This document shows, in pieces, positions 1 through 5,968 of a stretch of 6,463 nt of DNA (the stretch's first letter is position 1; every line of letters begins with the position of its first letter). The notes below the pieces were generated by a model. The model was not told the DNA's origin and did not search any database. It worked only from the letters and a program-made list of their open reading frames with translations. Origin of the DNA: Chloroflexota bacterium (GTDB lineage Bacteria > Chloroflexota > Anaerolineae > Anaerolineales > JACQED01); NCBI GenBank assembly GCA_016200785.1, contig JACQED010000505.1, forward strand, positions 1-6,463. Direction: 5' to 3'. A program made the translations under genes and the position numbers.

Positions 1-154
1 CGGCCAGACGGTGAAGGCGATGGCCCCGGATCGGCCGCTACTTGTGATCGATCAGGTGGGGCTGGAGGAGCGGGATTACATTGACATCGGCACGCCGTTG
101 ATGGATGGGAGGGTGGTGCCGTTGAGTGTGAAGACTTTAATCTTCTATCACTAA
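1..154 (+). CDS. eutA: Ethanolamine ammonia-lyase reactivating factor EutA, C-terminal fragment
   Basis: The 5' part lies outside the window. Reading from base 2 gives about 50 residues ending at TAA 152-154. The visible tail has the pattern PLLVIDQ...RDYIDIGTPLMDGRVVPLSVKTLIF, which I recognise from memory as the typical end of EutA (DYIDIG-P----VVP--VKTL-F). EutA is an ASKHA-type ATPase chaperone that exchanges damaged cobalamin for fresh adenosylcobalamin in ethanolamine ammonia-lyase, and it is normally encoded just upstream of eutB. Here eutB starts only at 889 because a toxin-antitoxin pair lies between. The gap to the first ATG of the antitoxin is 4 nt. The call rests on the tail motif plus the eutBC context; no ATPase motif can be seen in this fragment. 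Confidence 0.75.
   Translation, partial: GQTVKAMAPDRPLLVIDQVGLEERDYIDIGTPLMDGRVVPLSVKTLIFYH
122..151 (+). promoter_or_regulatory. Candidate promoter/operator of the toxin-antitoxin pair inside the eutA 3' end
   Basis: TTGAGT (122-127) and TATCAC (146-151) lie 18 nt apart, each matching 4 of 6 bases of the sigma-70 consensus. Between them is a short inverted repeat, GAAGA (130-134) and TCTTC (141-145), around a 6-nt centre. Phd/YefM antitoxins usually bind a palindrome overlapping their own promoter, so the position fits. The same bases encode the conserved EutA tail VKTLIF, so the pattern may be a coincidence of coding sequence. Confidence 0.25.
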
Positions 155-158
155 CAAG

Positions 159-461
159 ATGCTACTTATGAACAAGACCATAGATTTAGCCGAACTTCAG
201 AAAGACATCGAACACGTTGTCGAAGAAGTCGCTACGACGAAAGTTTCTTACGTCTTGACGCGAAACGATAAACCTTCAGCGGTGATGATCTCATATGAGG
301 ATTATATCAAGATGCTCTCGCGGGAGGAAGTCATCACGCGTTTCAATGAGGCGTGGGCGAAAATCGGCGAAAGAAACGCCCGGTATTCTGAGGAAGAGGT
401 AGCCGCTGACCTGGAACTGGCGACGCAAGAAATTCGCGCGCGCCGCGCACGAAATTCATGA
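159..461 (+). CDS. Type II antitoxin, Phd/YefM family
   Basis: A protein of 100 residues from ATG 159, or 97 from the second ATG at 168. The second start gives MNKTIDLAELQKDIEHVVEE, which looks like the usual start of a Phd/YefM N-terminal fold; neither start has a strong ribosome binding site. The core VSYVLTRNDKPSAVMISYEDYIKM (about residues 29-52) is the hallmark of this family (--V-ITRNGKP-AVL-S--DY). The C-terminal half is charged and probably the toxin-binding tail. By family knowledge it neutralises the toxin protein and represses their shared promoter. Its stop overlaps the toxin start (ATGA, 458-461), implying coupled translation. Base composition is clearly less G+C-rich than the eut genes, suggesting a recent arrival between eutA and eutB. 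Confidence 0.87.
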   Translation: MLLMNKTIDLAELQKDIEHVVEEVATTKVSYVLTRNDKPSAVMISYEDYIKMLSREEVITRFNEAWAKIGERNARYSEEEVAADLELATQEIRARRARNS

Positions 462-883
462 TTCGCGCGGTCATTGATACCAATATCCTTTTGCGTGCCC
501 TCATTAAGCCGCTGGGGACTGTTGCGCCAATCGTTGTCCGTGTGGAAGACAGGAAATTTACACTGGTCTATTCACAGCAATTGCTCGATGAACTGATCGA
601 AAAACTGGAACTGCCGCGCATACGTCTCAAATATGAGCTGGACAACGCGGATATCGAGAAATTATTGACACTCATAGTCAGATTGGGTGAGCGTGTCGAG
701 CCAGATCGAAAAGTAGATGTCTGCCGCGATCCCGATGACAACCACGTGATCGAAGTGGCACTAGCCGGAAATGCGGGGTTTGTTGTTACCGGCGACGAGG
801 ACCTGCTTGTGCTCAAGCAATTTGAGACCGTGAGTTTCATAACTCCACGGGAGTTCTTGGCTGCACTCGATGAGGCAGAATAG
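458..883 (+). CDS. PIN-domain ribonuclease toxin (COG1569-like)
   Basis: A 141-residue PIN-domain protein, full length for the family. The opening AVIDTNILLRALIKP carries the first acidic residue (D7). SQQLLDELIEKL carries E45, CRDPDDNHVIEVAL carries D94 (with D91 and D93 nearby), and VVTGDEDLL carries D113/D115. Together these form the acidic metal-binding site of PIN nucleases, and none is missing, so the protein is probably active. Known relatives of this type are putative toxin components that cleave RNA and are held inactive by a Phd/YefM-like partner, which is the gene just upstream (4-nt overlap). The target RNA cannot be told from sequence. It ends 5 nt before the eutB ATG, so it lies squarely in the operon. 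G+C is low (about 43% over 661-720). Confidence 0.9.
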   Translation: MIRAVIDTNILLRALIKPLGTVAPIVVRVEDRKFTLVYSQQLLDELIEKLELPRIRLKYELDNADIEKLLTLIVRLGERVEPDRKVDVCRDPDDNHVIEVALAGNAGFVVTGDEDLLVLKQFETVSFITPREFLAALDEAE

Positions 884-888
884 AAACT

Positions 889-2256
889 ATGCTCCTCCGA
901 ACCAAACTACACGGCAAAACCTACGAATTCCCCGATATCCGCCTCCTGATGGGCAAAGCCAACGAGGAGAAGTCGGGCGACCGGCTGGCGGGCGTTGGCG
1001 CCGAGACCGCCGCCGAGCGCGTGGCCGCTAAACTGGTGCTGGCCGAACTGCCGCTGTCGGTTCTGCGCGAGACCCCCGCCGTGCCCTACGACGAGGATGA
1101 AGTCACCCGCGTGATTCAAGATGCGGTGAACGAGACCGTCTACAACGAGATCAAAGATTGGACGGTCGGCGAGTTCCGTGAGTGGTTGTTGGCTGACACG
1201 ACCAGCTCGGAGATGATCAAGCGCGTCTCGGCCGGGCTGACTTCCGAGATGATCGCGGGCGTCACGAAGATCATGTCCAATCTGGATTTGATCTACGCCG
1301 CGAAGAAAATTCCGCGCACTGCCCACTGCAACAACACGATCGGCACCCCCGGCACGCTCTCCAGCCGCAATCAGCCCAATCATCCGACCGACTCGCCCGA
1401 AGGAATCCGGGCCGAAATCTACGAAGGCCTGTCGTACGGCTCCGGCGACTCGGTCATCGGCATCAACCCGGTGGACGACTCATATGGCTCCGTAATGCGC
1501 CTGCTGGAGATGTCGTACGACATCATCAAGACGTGGGAAGTCCCGACGCAAAACTGTGTGCTGGCGCACGTCACGACGCAGATGAAATGCTTGCAGGCCG
1601 GCGCGCCGATCGGCCTGATCTTCCAATCACTCGCCGGATCGCAAAAGGCGAACGACTCGTTCGGCATCTCGGTGGAGATGATTGACGAGGCTTACGCGCT
1701 GGCAAAGAAATACTGTTTCCCCGCCGGGCCGAACTATATGTACTTTGAAACCGGGCAAGGGTCGGCACTCTCGGCCGAGGCGCATAACGGCTGGGATCAA
1801 CTCACCCTCGAAGCCCGCATCTACGGCTTCGCCAAACGTTACAGCCCGTATCAAGTCAACACTGTCGTCGGCTTCATCGGCCCGGAATATCTTTACGATG
1901 CGCGGCAGATTCAACGCGCCGGGCTGGAAGATCATTTCATGGGCAAACTCACCGGCATCCCGATGGGTTGCGACGCCTGTTACACCAATCACGCCCGCGC
2001 CGATCAGAACGCAATCGAGAATTTAGCCGTGATGCTCACCGCCGCCGGCTGCAACTACTTCATGGGCGTGCCGATGGGCGACGACTCGATGCTCTCGTAT
2101 CAGTGCACCAGTTACCACGACGCGCCCACCCTGCGGCAACTCTTCGGCCTGCGCCCCGCGCCGGAGTTCGAGAAGTGGATGGAGAATCTGGGGTTGATGA
2201 AGAACGGCGTGCTGACTGACAAGGCCGGGGATCCGACGTTTTTCTTGAGGCGATAA
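889..2256 (+). CDS. eutB: Ethanolamine ammonia-lyase heavy (catalytic) subunit EutB
   Basis: A 455-residue protein, the normal length (about 453 in E. coli). It forms the TIM-barrel subunit that, with EutC and adenosylcobalamin, converts ethanolamine to acetaldehyde and ammonia by a radical mechanism. Residues known from E. coli to hold substrate occur at the same numbers: R160 and Q162 (TLSSRNQPN), N193 (GINPVDD), E287 (YFETGQGSALSA), V326 and F329 (NTVVGFIGPEYLY), D362 (MGCDACYTNH). N-terminal KANEEKSGDRLAGV and C-terminal LRPAPEFEKWMENLG are also typical, so the enzyme should be intact and active. The start at 889 fits the family N-terminus, but the ribosome binding site is weak: GAGG at 872-875 is 13 nt upstream, inside the toxin gene. 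Translation may depend on read-on from the toxin gene, whose stop is 5 nt away. Confidence 0.98.
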   Translation: MLLRTKLHGKTYEFPDIRLLMGKANEEKSGDRLAGVGAETAAERVAAKLVLAELPLSVLRETPAVPYDEDEVTRVIQDAVNETVYNEIKDWTVGEFREWLLADTTSSEMIKRVSAGLTSEMIAGVTKIMSNLDLIYAAKKIPRTAHCNNTIGTPGTLSSRNQPNHPTDSPEGIRAEIYEGLSYGSGDSVIGINPVDDSYGSVMRLLEMSYDIIKTWEVPTQNCVLAHVTTQMKCLQAGAPIGLIFQSLAGSQKANDSFGISVEMIDEAYALAKKYCFPAGPNYMYFETGQGSALSAEAHNGWDQLTLEARIYGFAKRYSPYQVNTVVGFIGPEYLYDARQIQRAGLEDHFMGKLTGIPMGCDACYTNHARADQNAIENLAVMLTAAGCNYFMGVPMGDDSMLSYQCTSYHDAPTLRQLFGLRPAPEFEKWMENLGLMKNGVLTDKAGDPTFFLRR

Positions 2257-2258
2257 TC

Positions 2259-3197
2259 ATGGATCAATCTCGAATCGACTCCATCGTCGAAGCCGTCGTC
2301 AAAGAACTGATCGCCGCTGGCGCAATCAAGAGCGCAACCACGCCGTCCGCGCCCGATTCGGCTCAGCCGGCTGGGGGAAGCACACCCGCTGCCCGTCACT
2401 TGTCACACGACACGCTAACCATTGATCTGCCCGATCCGACAGTTGACGCGCTTCGCTACGCCCCGAACGTCACCAATCCCAAAGACCTCGATGGCCTGAA
2501 GGCGATGATCTCCTCCACGACCGCGCGCATTGGCGTGGGGCGGGCCGGGCCGCGCTATAAGACCAATTCACTCCTGCTGTTCCAGGGCGATCACGCGATC
2601 ACGCAGGACGCGCTGATGCGCGACGTGGATCAGAAACTCCTCGACGAGTTCGGGCTGTTCACCGTGCAGACCAGGATCACCGGCGGCAAGCAGGAGTATC
2701 TCTTGCGCCCCGATTTGGGGCGGCTGCTCGACGACGAGGCCAGACGCACCGTTGCCGAGAAATGCGCGAAGGGCGCGAACGTGCAGGTCGTCGTTGGAGA
2801 CGGACTCAGCGCGGCGGCAATCGAGGCCAACCTGCGGCAGATCTTCCCGGTCATCAAGCAGGGCTGTCAATCGGCGGGATTGTCGTTCGGCACGCCGTTC
2901 TTCATCCAATATTGCCGCGTCGGCGTCTTGAATGACATCGGCGATATTCTTCAACCCGACGTGGTGATTCTGCTCATCGGCGAACGGCCCGGCCTCGGGC
3001 GCGCGGACTCGATGAGCGCGTATATGGCCTACAAGCCGAAAGGCGGCGACAGCGACGCCGACCGCGACGTGGTCTGCAACGTTTTTGAAAACGGCGGGAC
3101 GAACCCGCTGGAGGCCGGCGCGTTCGTGGTGCAGATTGCCCAGAAGATGCGCCAGCATCAAGCCAGCGGTGTGAAGTTGAAACTGGCGGCGAAATAG
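2259..3197 (+). CDS. eutC: Ethanolamine ammonia-lyase light subunit EutC
   Basis: A 312-residue protein, slightly longer than E. coli EutC (295). It completes the cobalamin-binding part of the lyase. Landmarks are RIGVGRAGPRYKTNSLL-FQ-DHAITQDAL (about residues 90-119), VVVGDGLSAAAIEANL (177-192), GERPGLGRADSMSAYMAYKP (241-260) and GGTNPLEAGAFVV (279-291), all standard EutC motifs. Residues 1-22 (MDQSRIDSIVEAVVKELIAA...) form an amphipathic helix followed by an Ala/Pro/Ser-rich linker to about residue 48. In Salmonella the equivalent EutC segment targets the lyase to the microcompartment, so the same role is inferred here. It starts 2 nt after the eutB stop, with GAGG at 2247-2250 eight bases upstream. 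Its TAG stop is the first three bases of the left inverted-repeat arm that follows. Confidence 0.97.
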   Translation: MDQSRIDSIVEAVVKELIAAGAIKSATTPSAPDSAQPAGGSTPAARHLSHDTLTIDLPDPTVDALRYAPNVTNPKDLDGLKAMISSTTARIGVGRAGPRYKTNSLLLFQGDHAITQDALMRDVDQKLLDEFGLFTVQTRITGGKQEYLLRPDLGRLLDDEARRTVAEKCAKGANVQVVVGDGLSAAAIEANLRQIFPVIKQGCQSAGLSFGTPFFIQYCRVGVLNDIGDILQPDVVILLIGERPGLGRADSMSAYMAYKPKGGDSDADRDVVCNVFENGGTNPLEAGAFVVQIAQKMRQHQASGVKLKLAAK

Positions 3198-3227
3198 AGG
3201 GTGGAAGTCGGAGGTCAGAGGTCGGAG
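3195..3227 (+). repeat. Left inverted-repeat arm with three tandem heptamers GTCRGAG
   Basis: From 3207 to 3227 the sequence is three head-to-tail copies of GTCRGAG (R = G, A, G in turn). With the preceding bases back to the eutC stop codon it forms the left arm (3195-3219). The last copy runs into the GGAGGG that serves as ribosome binding site for the enclosed gene. Confidence 0.85.
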
Positions 3228-3229
3228 GG
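3224..3229 (+). promoter_or_regulatory. Ribosome binding site formed from the repeat, selecting a GTG start
   Basis: GGAGGG lies 5 nt before GTG at 3235 and fixes that codon as the start of the four-helix-bundle gene. It is part of, and continues from, the third heptamer of the left arm. It is exactly complementary to CCTCC at 3649-3653 in the right arm, so it could be masked in folded mRNA. Confidence 0.6.
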
Positions 3230-3234
3230 CGGTT

Positions 3235-3648
3235 GTGGCGATAACGTCGTATCGGGATTTGGAGGTTTATCAGCGGTCAATGAAAGCGATGGTCGCAGTC
3301 CATAAATTGGTGTTGACATTTCCCGACTATGAGAGGTTCGCTCATACTGATCAGATGCGCCGCGCCAGCAAATCGGTTCCGACGAACATTGCCGAGGGCT
3401 ATGGCCGACGCAGGTCGGCGAAAGAATTCAAACATTATCTGACCATGGTTCTCGGCTCGGCGAACGAAATGATCGTTCATCTTGAGGTCACCCGCGAACT
3501 CGGCTATGCCGGGCCGGACATTTGCAATTCTCTGATCGAAGACTACACTGTCATCTGCAAAATGCTCTATCGGCTTATCGAAAACTGGCACACCATTCCT
3601 CCGGCATCATCCAAACCGCCGGTTAGACAACACGATTCTGACATCTGA
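3235..3648 (+). CDS. Four-helix-bundle protein, 23S rRNA intervening-sequence (S23) family
   Basis: A protein of 137 residues starting at GTG. Family hallmarks are clear: SYRDLEVYQRSMKAMVAVHKL (helix 1), DQMRRASKSVPTNIAEGYGRR (about 40-60, with the signature S-P-NIAEG), KEFKHYLTMVLGSANEMIVHLEVTRELGY (63-92) and a last helix around NSLIEDYTVICKMLYRLIENW. Relatives are the small proteins encoded inside 23S rRNA intervening sequences of Leptospira and Coxiella, many free-standing copies in other bacteria, and, more distantly, the Avd proteins of diversity-generating retroelements. The biochemical role is not established; basic residues suggest nucleic-acid binding. Nothing links it to ethanolamine. 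Sampled G+C is about 45%, like the toxin-antitoxin pair and unlike its eut neighbours. Its TGA lies inside the right inverted-repeat arm. Confidence 0.9.
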   Translation: MAITSYRDLEVYQRSMKAMVAVHKLVLTFPDYERFAHTDQMRRASKSVPTNIAEGYGRRRSAKEFKHYLTMVLGSANEMIVHLEVTRELGYAGPDICNSLIEDYTVICKMLYRLIENWHTIPPASSKPPVRQHDSDI

Positions 3649-3670
3649 CCTCCGACCTCTAACCTCTACT
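3643..3670 (+). repeat. Right inverted-repeat arm, four heptamers in reverse orientation
   Basis: Four consecutive 7-mers (3643-3649, 3650-3656, 3657-3663, 3664-3670) follow the degenerate pattern CTCYRAC, the complement of the left-arm heptamer. The first overlaps the stop codon of the four-helix-bundle gene, and the array ends 4 nt before the eutL ribosome binding site (GGAG 3675-3678). Confidence 0.8.
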
Positions 3671-3683
3671 CTACGGAGTAACT

Positions 3684-4376
3684 ATGGCAATCCTCGATCC
3701 CATCTACGCAACCCCTCTCGCCGTTCGGATCATCCCCAATGTTGACCCGAACTTCAGCGAGCATTTGAAACTCAAACCGGAGCAGAAGTCCATCGGCCTG
3801 ATCACCGCCGACAACGACGACGCGACGTACGTTTCGATTGACGAAGCGACGAAGATGGCCGATGTGGAAGTGGTGTACGCCAAGTCGTTTTACGCGGGCG
3901 CGAAGCACTCCTCTGGCTTGATTTCGGGCGAGATTCTCGCCGTGCTGGCCGGGCCGAATCCCGCCGAAATTCGCTCGGGGCTGAACGCCGCGCTGAATTA
4001 CATGAAGAACGAGGCGATCTGGTACTCGGCCAACGAAGACGGCTCGATTGCCTTCTTCCCGCACCTGATCTCGCGCACCGGCACGTATCTCTCGAAGGTG
4101 TGCGACATCCCCGTCGGCGATCCGATTGCCTATCTGATCGCGCCGCCGCTCGAAGGCGTTTTCGCGCTGGATGCCGCGCTCAAAGCCGCCGCCGTTCGCA
4201 TTTGCTCACTCACTATGCCGCCGTCCGAGACGAATTACATGGGGGTGATGATGACCGGCGACCAGCCGGCGTGCAAGGCGGCGACGATTGCCTTCCGCGA
4301 AGCGGTGCTGGATGTGGCGCGCGATCCAATCAAGTACGAAGCGGTAGAGGTTGCCAATTGGCGGGGGAATCGGTGA
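3684..4376 (+). CDS. eutL: Microcompartment shell protein EutL (tandem BMC domain, trimer)
   Basis: A 230-residue protein, against 219 in E. coli; the extra length is a C-terminal tail after DPIKYEA. EutL has two fused BMC domains (roughly residues 1-110 and 111-215) and forms pseudo-hexameric trimers in the shell with a gated central pore. Diagnostic segments are SIGLITADNDDATYVSIDEATK (36-57), VEVVYAKSFYAGAKHSSG (61-78), AGPNPAEIRSGL (89-100), SRTGTYLS (130-137), GDPIAYLIAPPLE (145-157) and PPSETNYMGV (179-188). All closely resemble E. coli EutL. The start follows GGAG (3675-3678) by 5 nt. It directly follows the four-helix-bundle insertion; without that unit it would follow eutC as in other eut operons. 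Confidence 0.97.
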   Translation: MAILDPIYATPLAVRIIPNVDPNFSEHLKLKPEQKSIGLITADNDDATYVSIDEATKMADVEVVYAKSFYAGAKHSSGLISGEILAVLAGPNPAEIRSGLNAALNYMKNEAIWYSANEDGSIAFFPHLISRTGTYLSKVCDIPVGDPIAYLIAPPLEGVFALDAALKAAAVRICSLTMPPSETNYMGVMMTGDQPACKAATIAFREAVLDVARDPIKYEAVEVANWRGNR

Positions 4377-4385
4377 TATAGATTG

Positions 4386-5873
4386 ATGTCAGAATACGAT
4401 CTCGACCTTCAATCCATCCAGGAAGCCCGCCGCCTTGCCGAAGCTGCCCGTGAAGCGCAAAAGGTCTGGGCAAAAGCGTCTCAGGCCGAAGTCGATCGCG
4501 TTTGCGCGGCGATGGCCGAAGCCGCCTATCTCGCCTCCGAGCGGCTGGGGCGCATGGCCGTCGAAGAAACGACCTACGGCGTAGCCGCGCATAAGACACT
4601 CAAGAATCATCTCTGCTCGAAGATTCTCTGGGACTCCATCAGCGACGTCAAGACGGTCGGCGTGATCCGGCACGACGAGCGCAAGCGCATCTACGATATC
4701 GCCTGGCCGATGGGCGTCGTCGCCGCGCTCACTCCGTCCACCAACCCGACCTCGACCGTGATGTTCAAGATCATGATCTCGGTGAAAGCGCGAGACGCGA
4801 TCGTCGTCGCACCCCACCCGACGGCGGTGAAGTGCTGTGTGGAAACGGCGCGCATCATGGCCGAGGCCGCCGAGCGCGCCGGCGCGCCGAAGGGACTCGT
4901 TTCGTGCATGTCGGTCGTCGCGCTGCCGGGTACGGAAGAATTGATGAAGCACCGCTACACCGCGCTGATTCTCGCCACCGGCGGGAGCGCGATGGTGAAG
5001 GCTGCGCACTCGGTCGGCAAACCGGCCTACGGCGTGGGACCGGGCAACGTGCCGTGTTACGTGGATCGGAGCGCCGATTTGCGCCGGGCGGCGCGCTACC
5101 TCGTCGCCAGCAAAGCCTTCGATTACTCGGTGATCTGCGCCACCGAGCAAGCGGCGGTGGTGGACAAGCCTGCCGCCGCGCAATTCGAGGAATTGGCGAA
5201 AGCCGAGGGCGCGTACTTCGTCAACGAGGAACAGGCGAACGCTCTGCGGCGCTTGCTGTTTTTCCCGGATGGGGGGATCAACGCCAAGACGGTCGGGCAG
5301 TCGCCGCAGACATTGGCACAGTGGGCAGGATTCAGCGTGCCGGCCTCAGCGCGCATCCTCGTTGCGAAGTTGAGCAAAGTGGGCCGCGACGAGCCGCTGT
5401 CGCGCGAGAAACTCACCACCGTCCTCGGCTGGTACGAGGCCGACGGCTGGGAGGCCGGGTGCGATCGGTGCATCGAACTGATCAACTTCGGCGGGCGCGG
5501 CCACTCGCTCGTGATTCACGCGGAAGACGAAAAAGTCATCATGGCCTTCGGGCTGGAGAAGCCAGCCTTTCGCATCGTCGTCAACACGATGGGCACGCTC
5601 GGCGCGACCGGGCTGACCACCGGCGTGATGCCCAGCATGACCCTCGGCCCGGGTGGAATCGGCGGCGCGATTACCGGCGACAACATCACCGTCCAGCACA
5701 TGTTCAACGTGAAGCGGCTGGCCTACGAACTCAACCCGCCGCCCGACGCGGCGATGAAACCGGGCGACACTGCCGCTCCGGTTTCCGGCGGCATGGCCTC
5801 GGTCAGTTCAGATGTCTCGCCGGATCGAATTGACGAGATCGTTCAGCGAGTGCTTGCCGAACTCAAACGGTGA
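4386..5873 (+). CDS. eutE: Acetaldehyde dehydrogenase (CoA-acylating) EutE
   Basis: A 495-residue protein from ATG 4386; a TTG at 4383 in the same frame would add one residue. It converts acetaldehyde, NAD+ and CoA to acetyl-CoA and NADH inside the microcompartment. Family motifs are TPSTNPTSTVMFKIMISVKARDAI (about 116-139), ATGGSAMVKAAHSVGKPAYGVGPGNVP (197-223) and FDYSVICATEQ with the probable catalytic Cys at residue 251, then GTLGATGLTTG near the C-terminus. The N-terminus lacks the targeting helix common in EutE. Instead a flexible Pro/Gly/Ser linker leads to a C-terminal helix, RIDEIVQRVLAELKR (481-495), a placement known from aldehyde dehydrogenases of glycyl-radical microcompartments. 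It starts 9 nt after eutL with no good ribosome binding site, so translational coupling is likely. Related acylating dehydrogenases for propanal or sulfoacetaldehyde look similar; the operon makes acetaldehyde the natural substrate. Confidence 0.93.
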   Translation: MSEYDLDLQSIQEARRLAEAAREAQKVWAKASQAEVDRVCAAMAEAAYLASERLGRMAVEETTYGVAAHKTLKNHLCSKILWDSISDVKTVGVIRHDERKRIYDIAWPMGVVAALTPSTNPTSTVMFKIMISVKARDAIVVAPHPTAVKCCVETARIMAEAAERAGAPKGLVSCMSVVALPGTEELMKHRYTALILATGGSAMVKAAHSVGKPAYGVGPGNVPCYVDRSADLRRAARYLVASKAFDYSVICATEQAAVVDKPAAAQFEELAKAEGAYFVNEEQANALRRLLFFPDGGINAKTVGQSPQTLAQWAGFSVPASARILVAKLSKVGRDEPLSREKLTTVLGWYEADGWEAGCDRCIELINFGGRGHSLVIHAEDEKVIMAFGLEKPAFRIVVNTMGTLGATGLTTGVMPSMTLGPGGIGGAITGDNITVQHMFNVKRLAYELNPPPDAAMKPGDTAAPVSGGMASVSSDVSPDRIDEIVQRVLAELKR

Positions 5874-5876
5874 CAG

Positions 5877-5961
5877 ATTCAAAATCCAAACTCCAAAGAT
5901 CAAAATCGGCTTTGGGTAATCTTTCAATCAGCAATCTGAAATCCGCAATCTGAAATCAGGA
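5877..5961 (+). repeat. Spacer of degenerate heptamers, ATCCAAA and ATCYGMA types
   Basis: Beginning 3 nt after the eutE stop, the spacer splits into consecutive 7-mers: attcaaa, atccaaa, ctccaaa, gatcaaa, atcggct, ttgggta, atctttc (5877-5925). After one extra base come five more of the type ATCYGMA (5927-5961), with atctgaa occurring twice. CCAAAG (5893-5898) and CTTTGG (5910-5915) could form a small hairpin. The final copy runs into the ribosome binding site of the next gene. No ORF, promoter pair or riboswitch is evident. Confidence 0.75.
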
Positions 5962-5963
5962 GG
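5958..5963 (+). promoter_or_regulatory. Strong ribosome binding site of the BMC-H gene
   Basis: AGGAGG lies 5 nt before ATG 5969, the strongest site in the window. This fits the high protein demand for the main shell tile. Its first four bases belong to the last heptamer of the spacer. Confidence 0.85.
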
Positions 5964-5968
5964 AACAC

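Larger units (their letters stand above)
3195..3668 (+). mobile_element. IVS-like unit: four-helix-bundle ORF between 25-nt inverted repeats
   Basis: Bases 3195-3219 and 3644-3668 are reverse complements at 22 of 25 positions; one of the three exceptions would be a G-U pair in RNA. The arms enclose 424 nt holding a single ORF for an S23-type protein. This matches the layout of 23S rRNA intervening sequences (complementary ends, central four-helix-bundle ORF), but it sits between eutC and eutL in mRNA. Removing it would leave eutC and eutL almost touching, as is usual in eut operons. No transposase, integrase or clear target duplication is seen, so mobility is inferred only. Confidence 0.55.

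Noticed and set aside
2568..3161. Minus-strand ORF of 197 codons opposite eutC
   Set aside because: Fully antisense to a conserved gene with no recognisable family features.
3195..3668. Diversity-generating retroelement suggested by the Avd-like four-helix-bundle protein
   Set aside because: No reverse transcriptase gene and no template/variable repeat pair is present in the window; the S23-type reading explains the protein and its flanks better.
3644..3668. Rho-independent terminator after the four-helix-bundle gene
   Set aside because: The complementary partner is over 400 nt away and no T-run follows; the eutL ribosome binding site comes immediately after.
4389..5183. Long minus-strand ORF (264 codons) across eutE
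   Set aside because: It lies entirely opposite the well-supported eutE gene, is rich in Arg/His/Gly as expected from antisense of G+C-rich codons, and shows no known motif.
4832..5833. Plus-strand ORF of 333 codons in another frame of eutE
   Set aside because: Arg-rich composition without domain motifs; a frame shadow of eutE.
4386..5873. Sulfoacetaldehyde or propanal dehydrogenase instead of EutE
   Set aside because: These acylating relatives share the motifs seen, but the surrounding eutA, eutB, eutC and eutL genes make acetaldehyde the natural substrate.
5874..5968. Cobalamin riboswitch or ANTAR-type terminator leader before the shell gene
   Set aside because: The 95-nt spacer is heptamer repeat throughout; no B12-box-like motif or paired hexaloop hairpins were seen.
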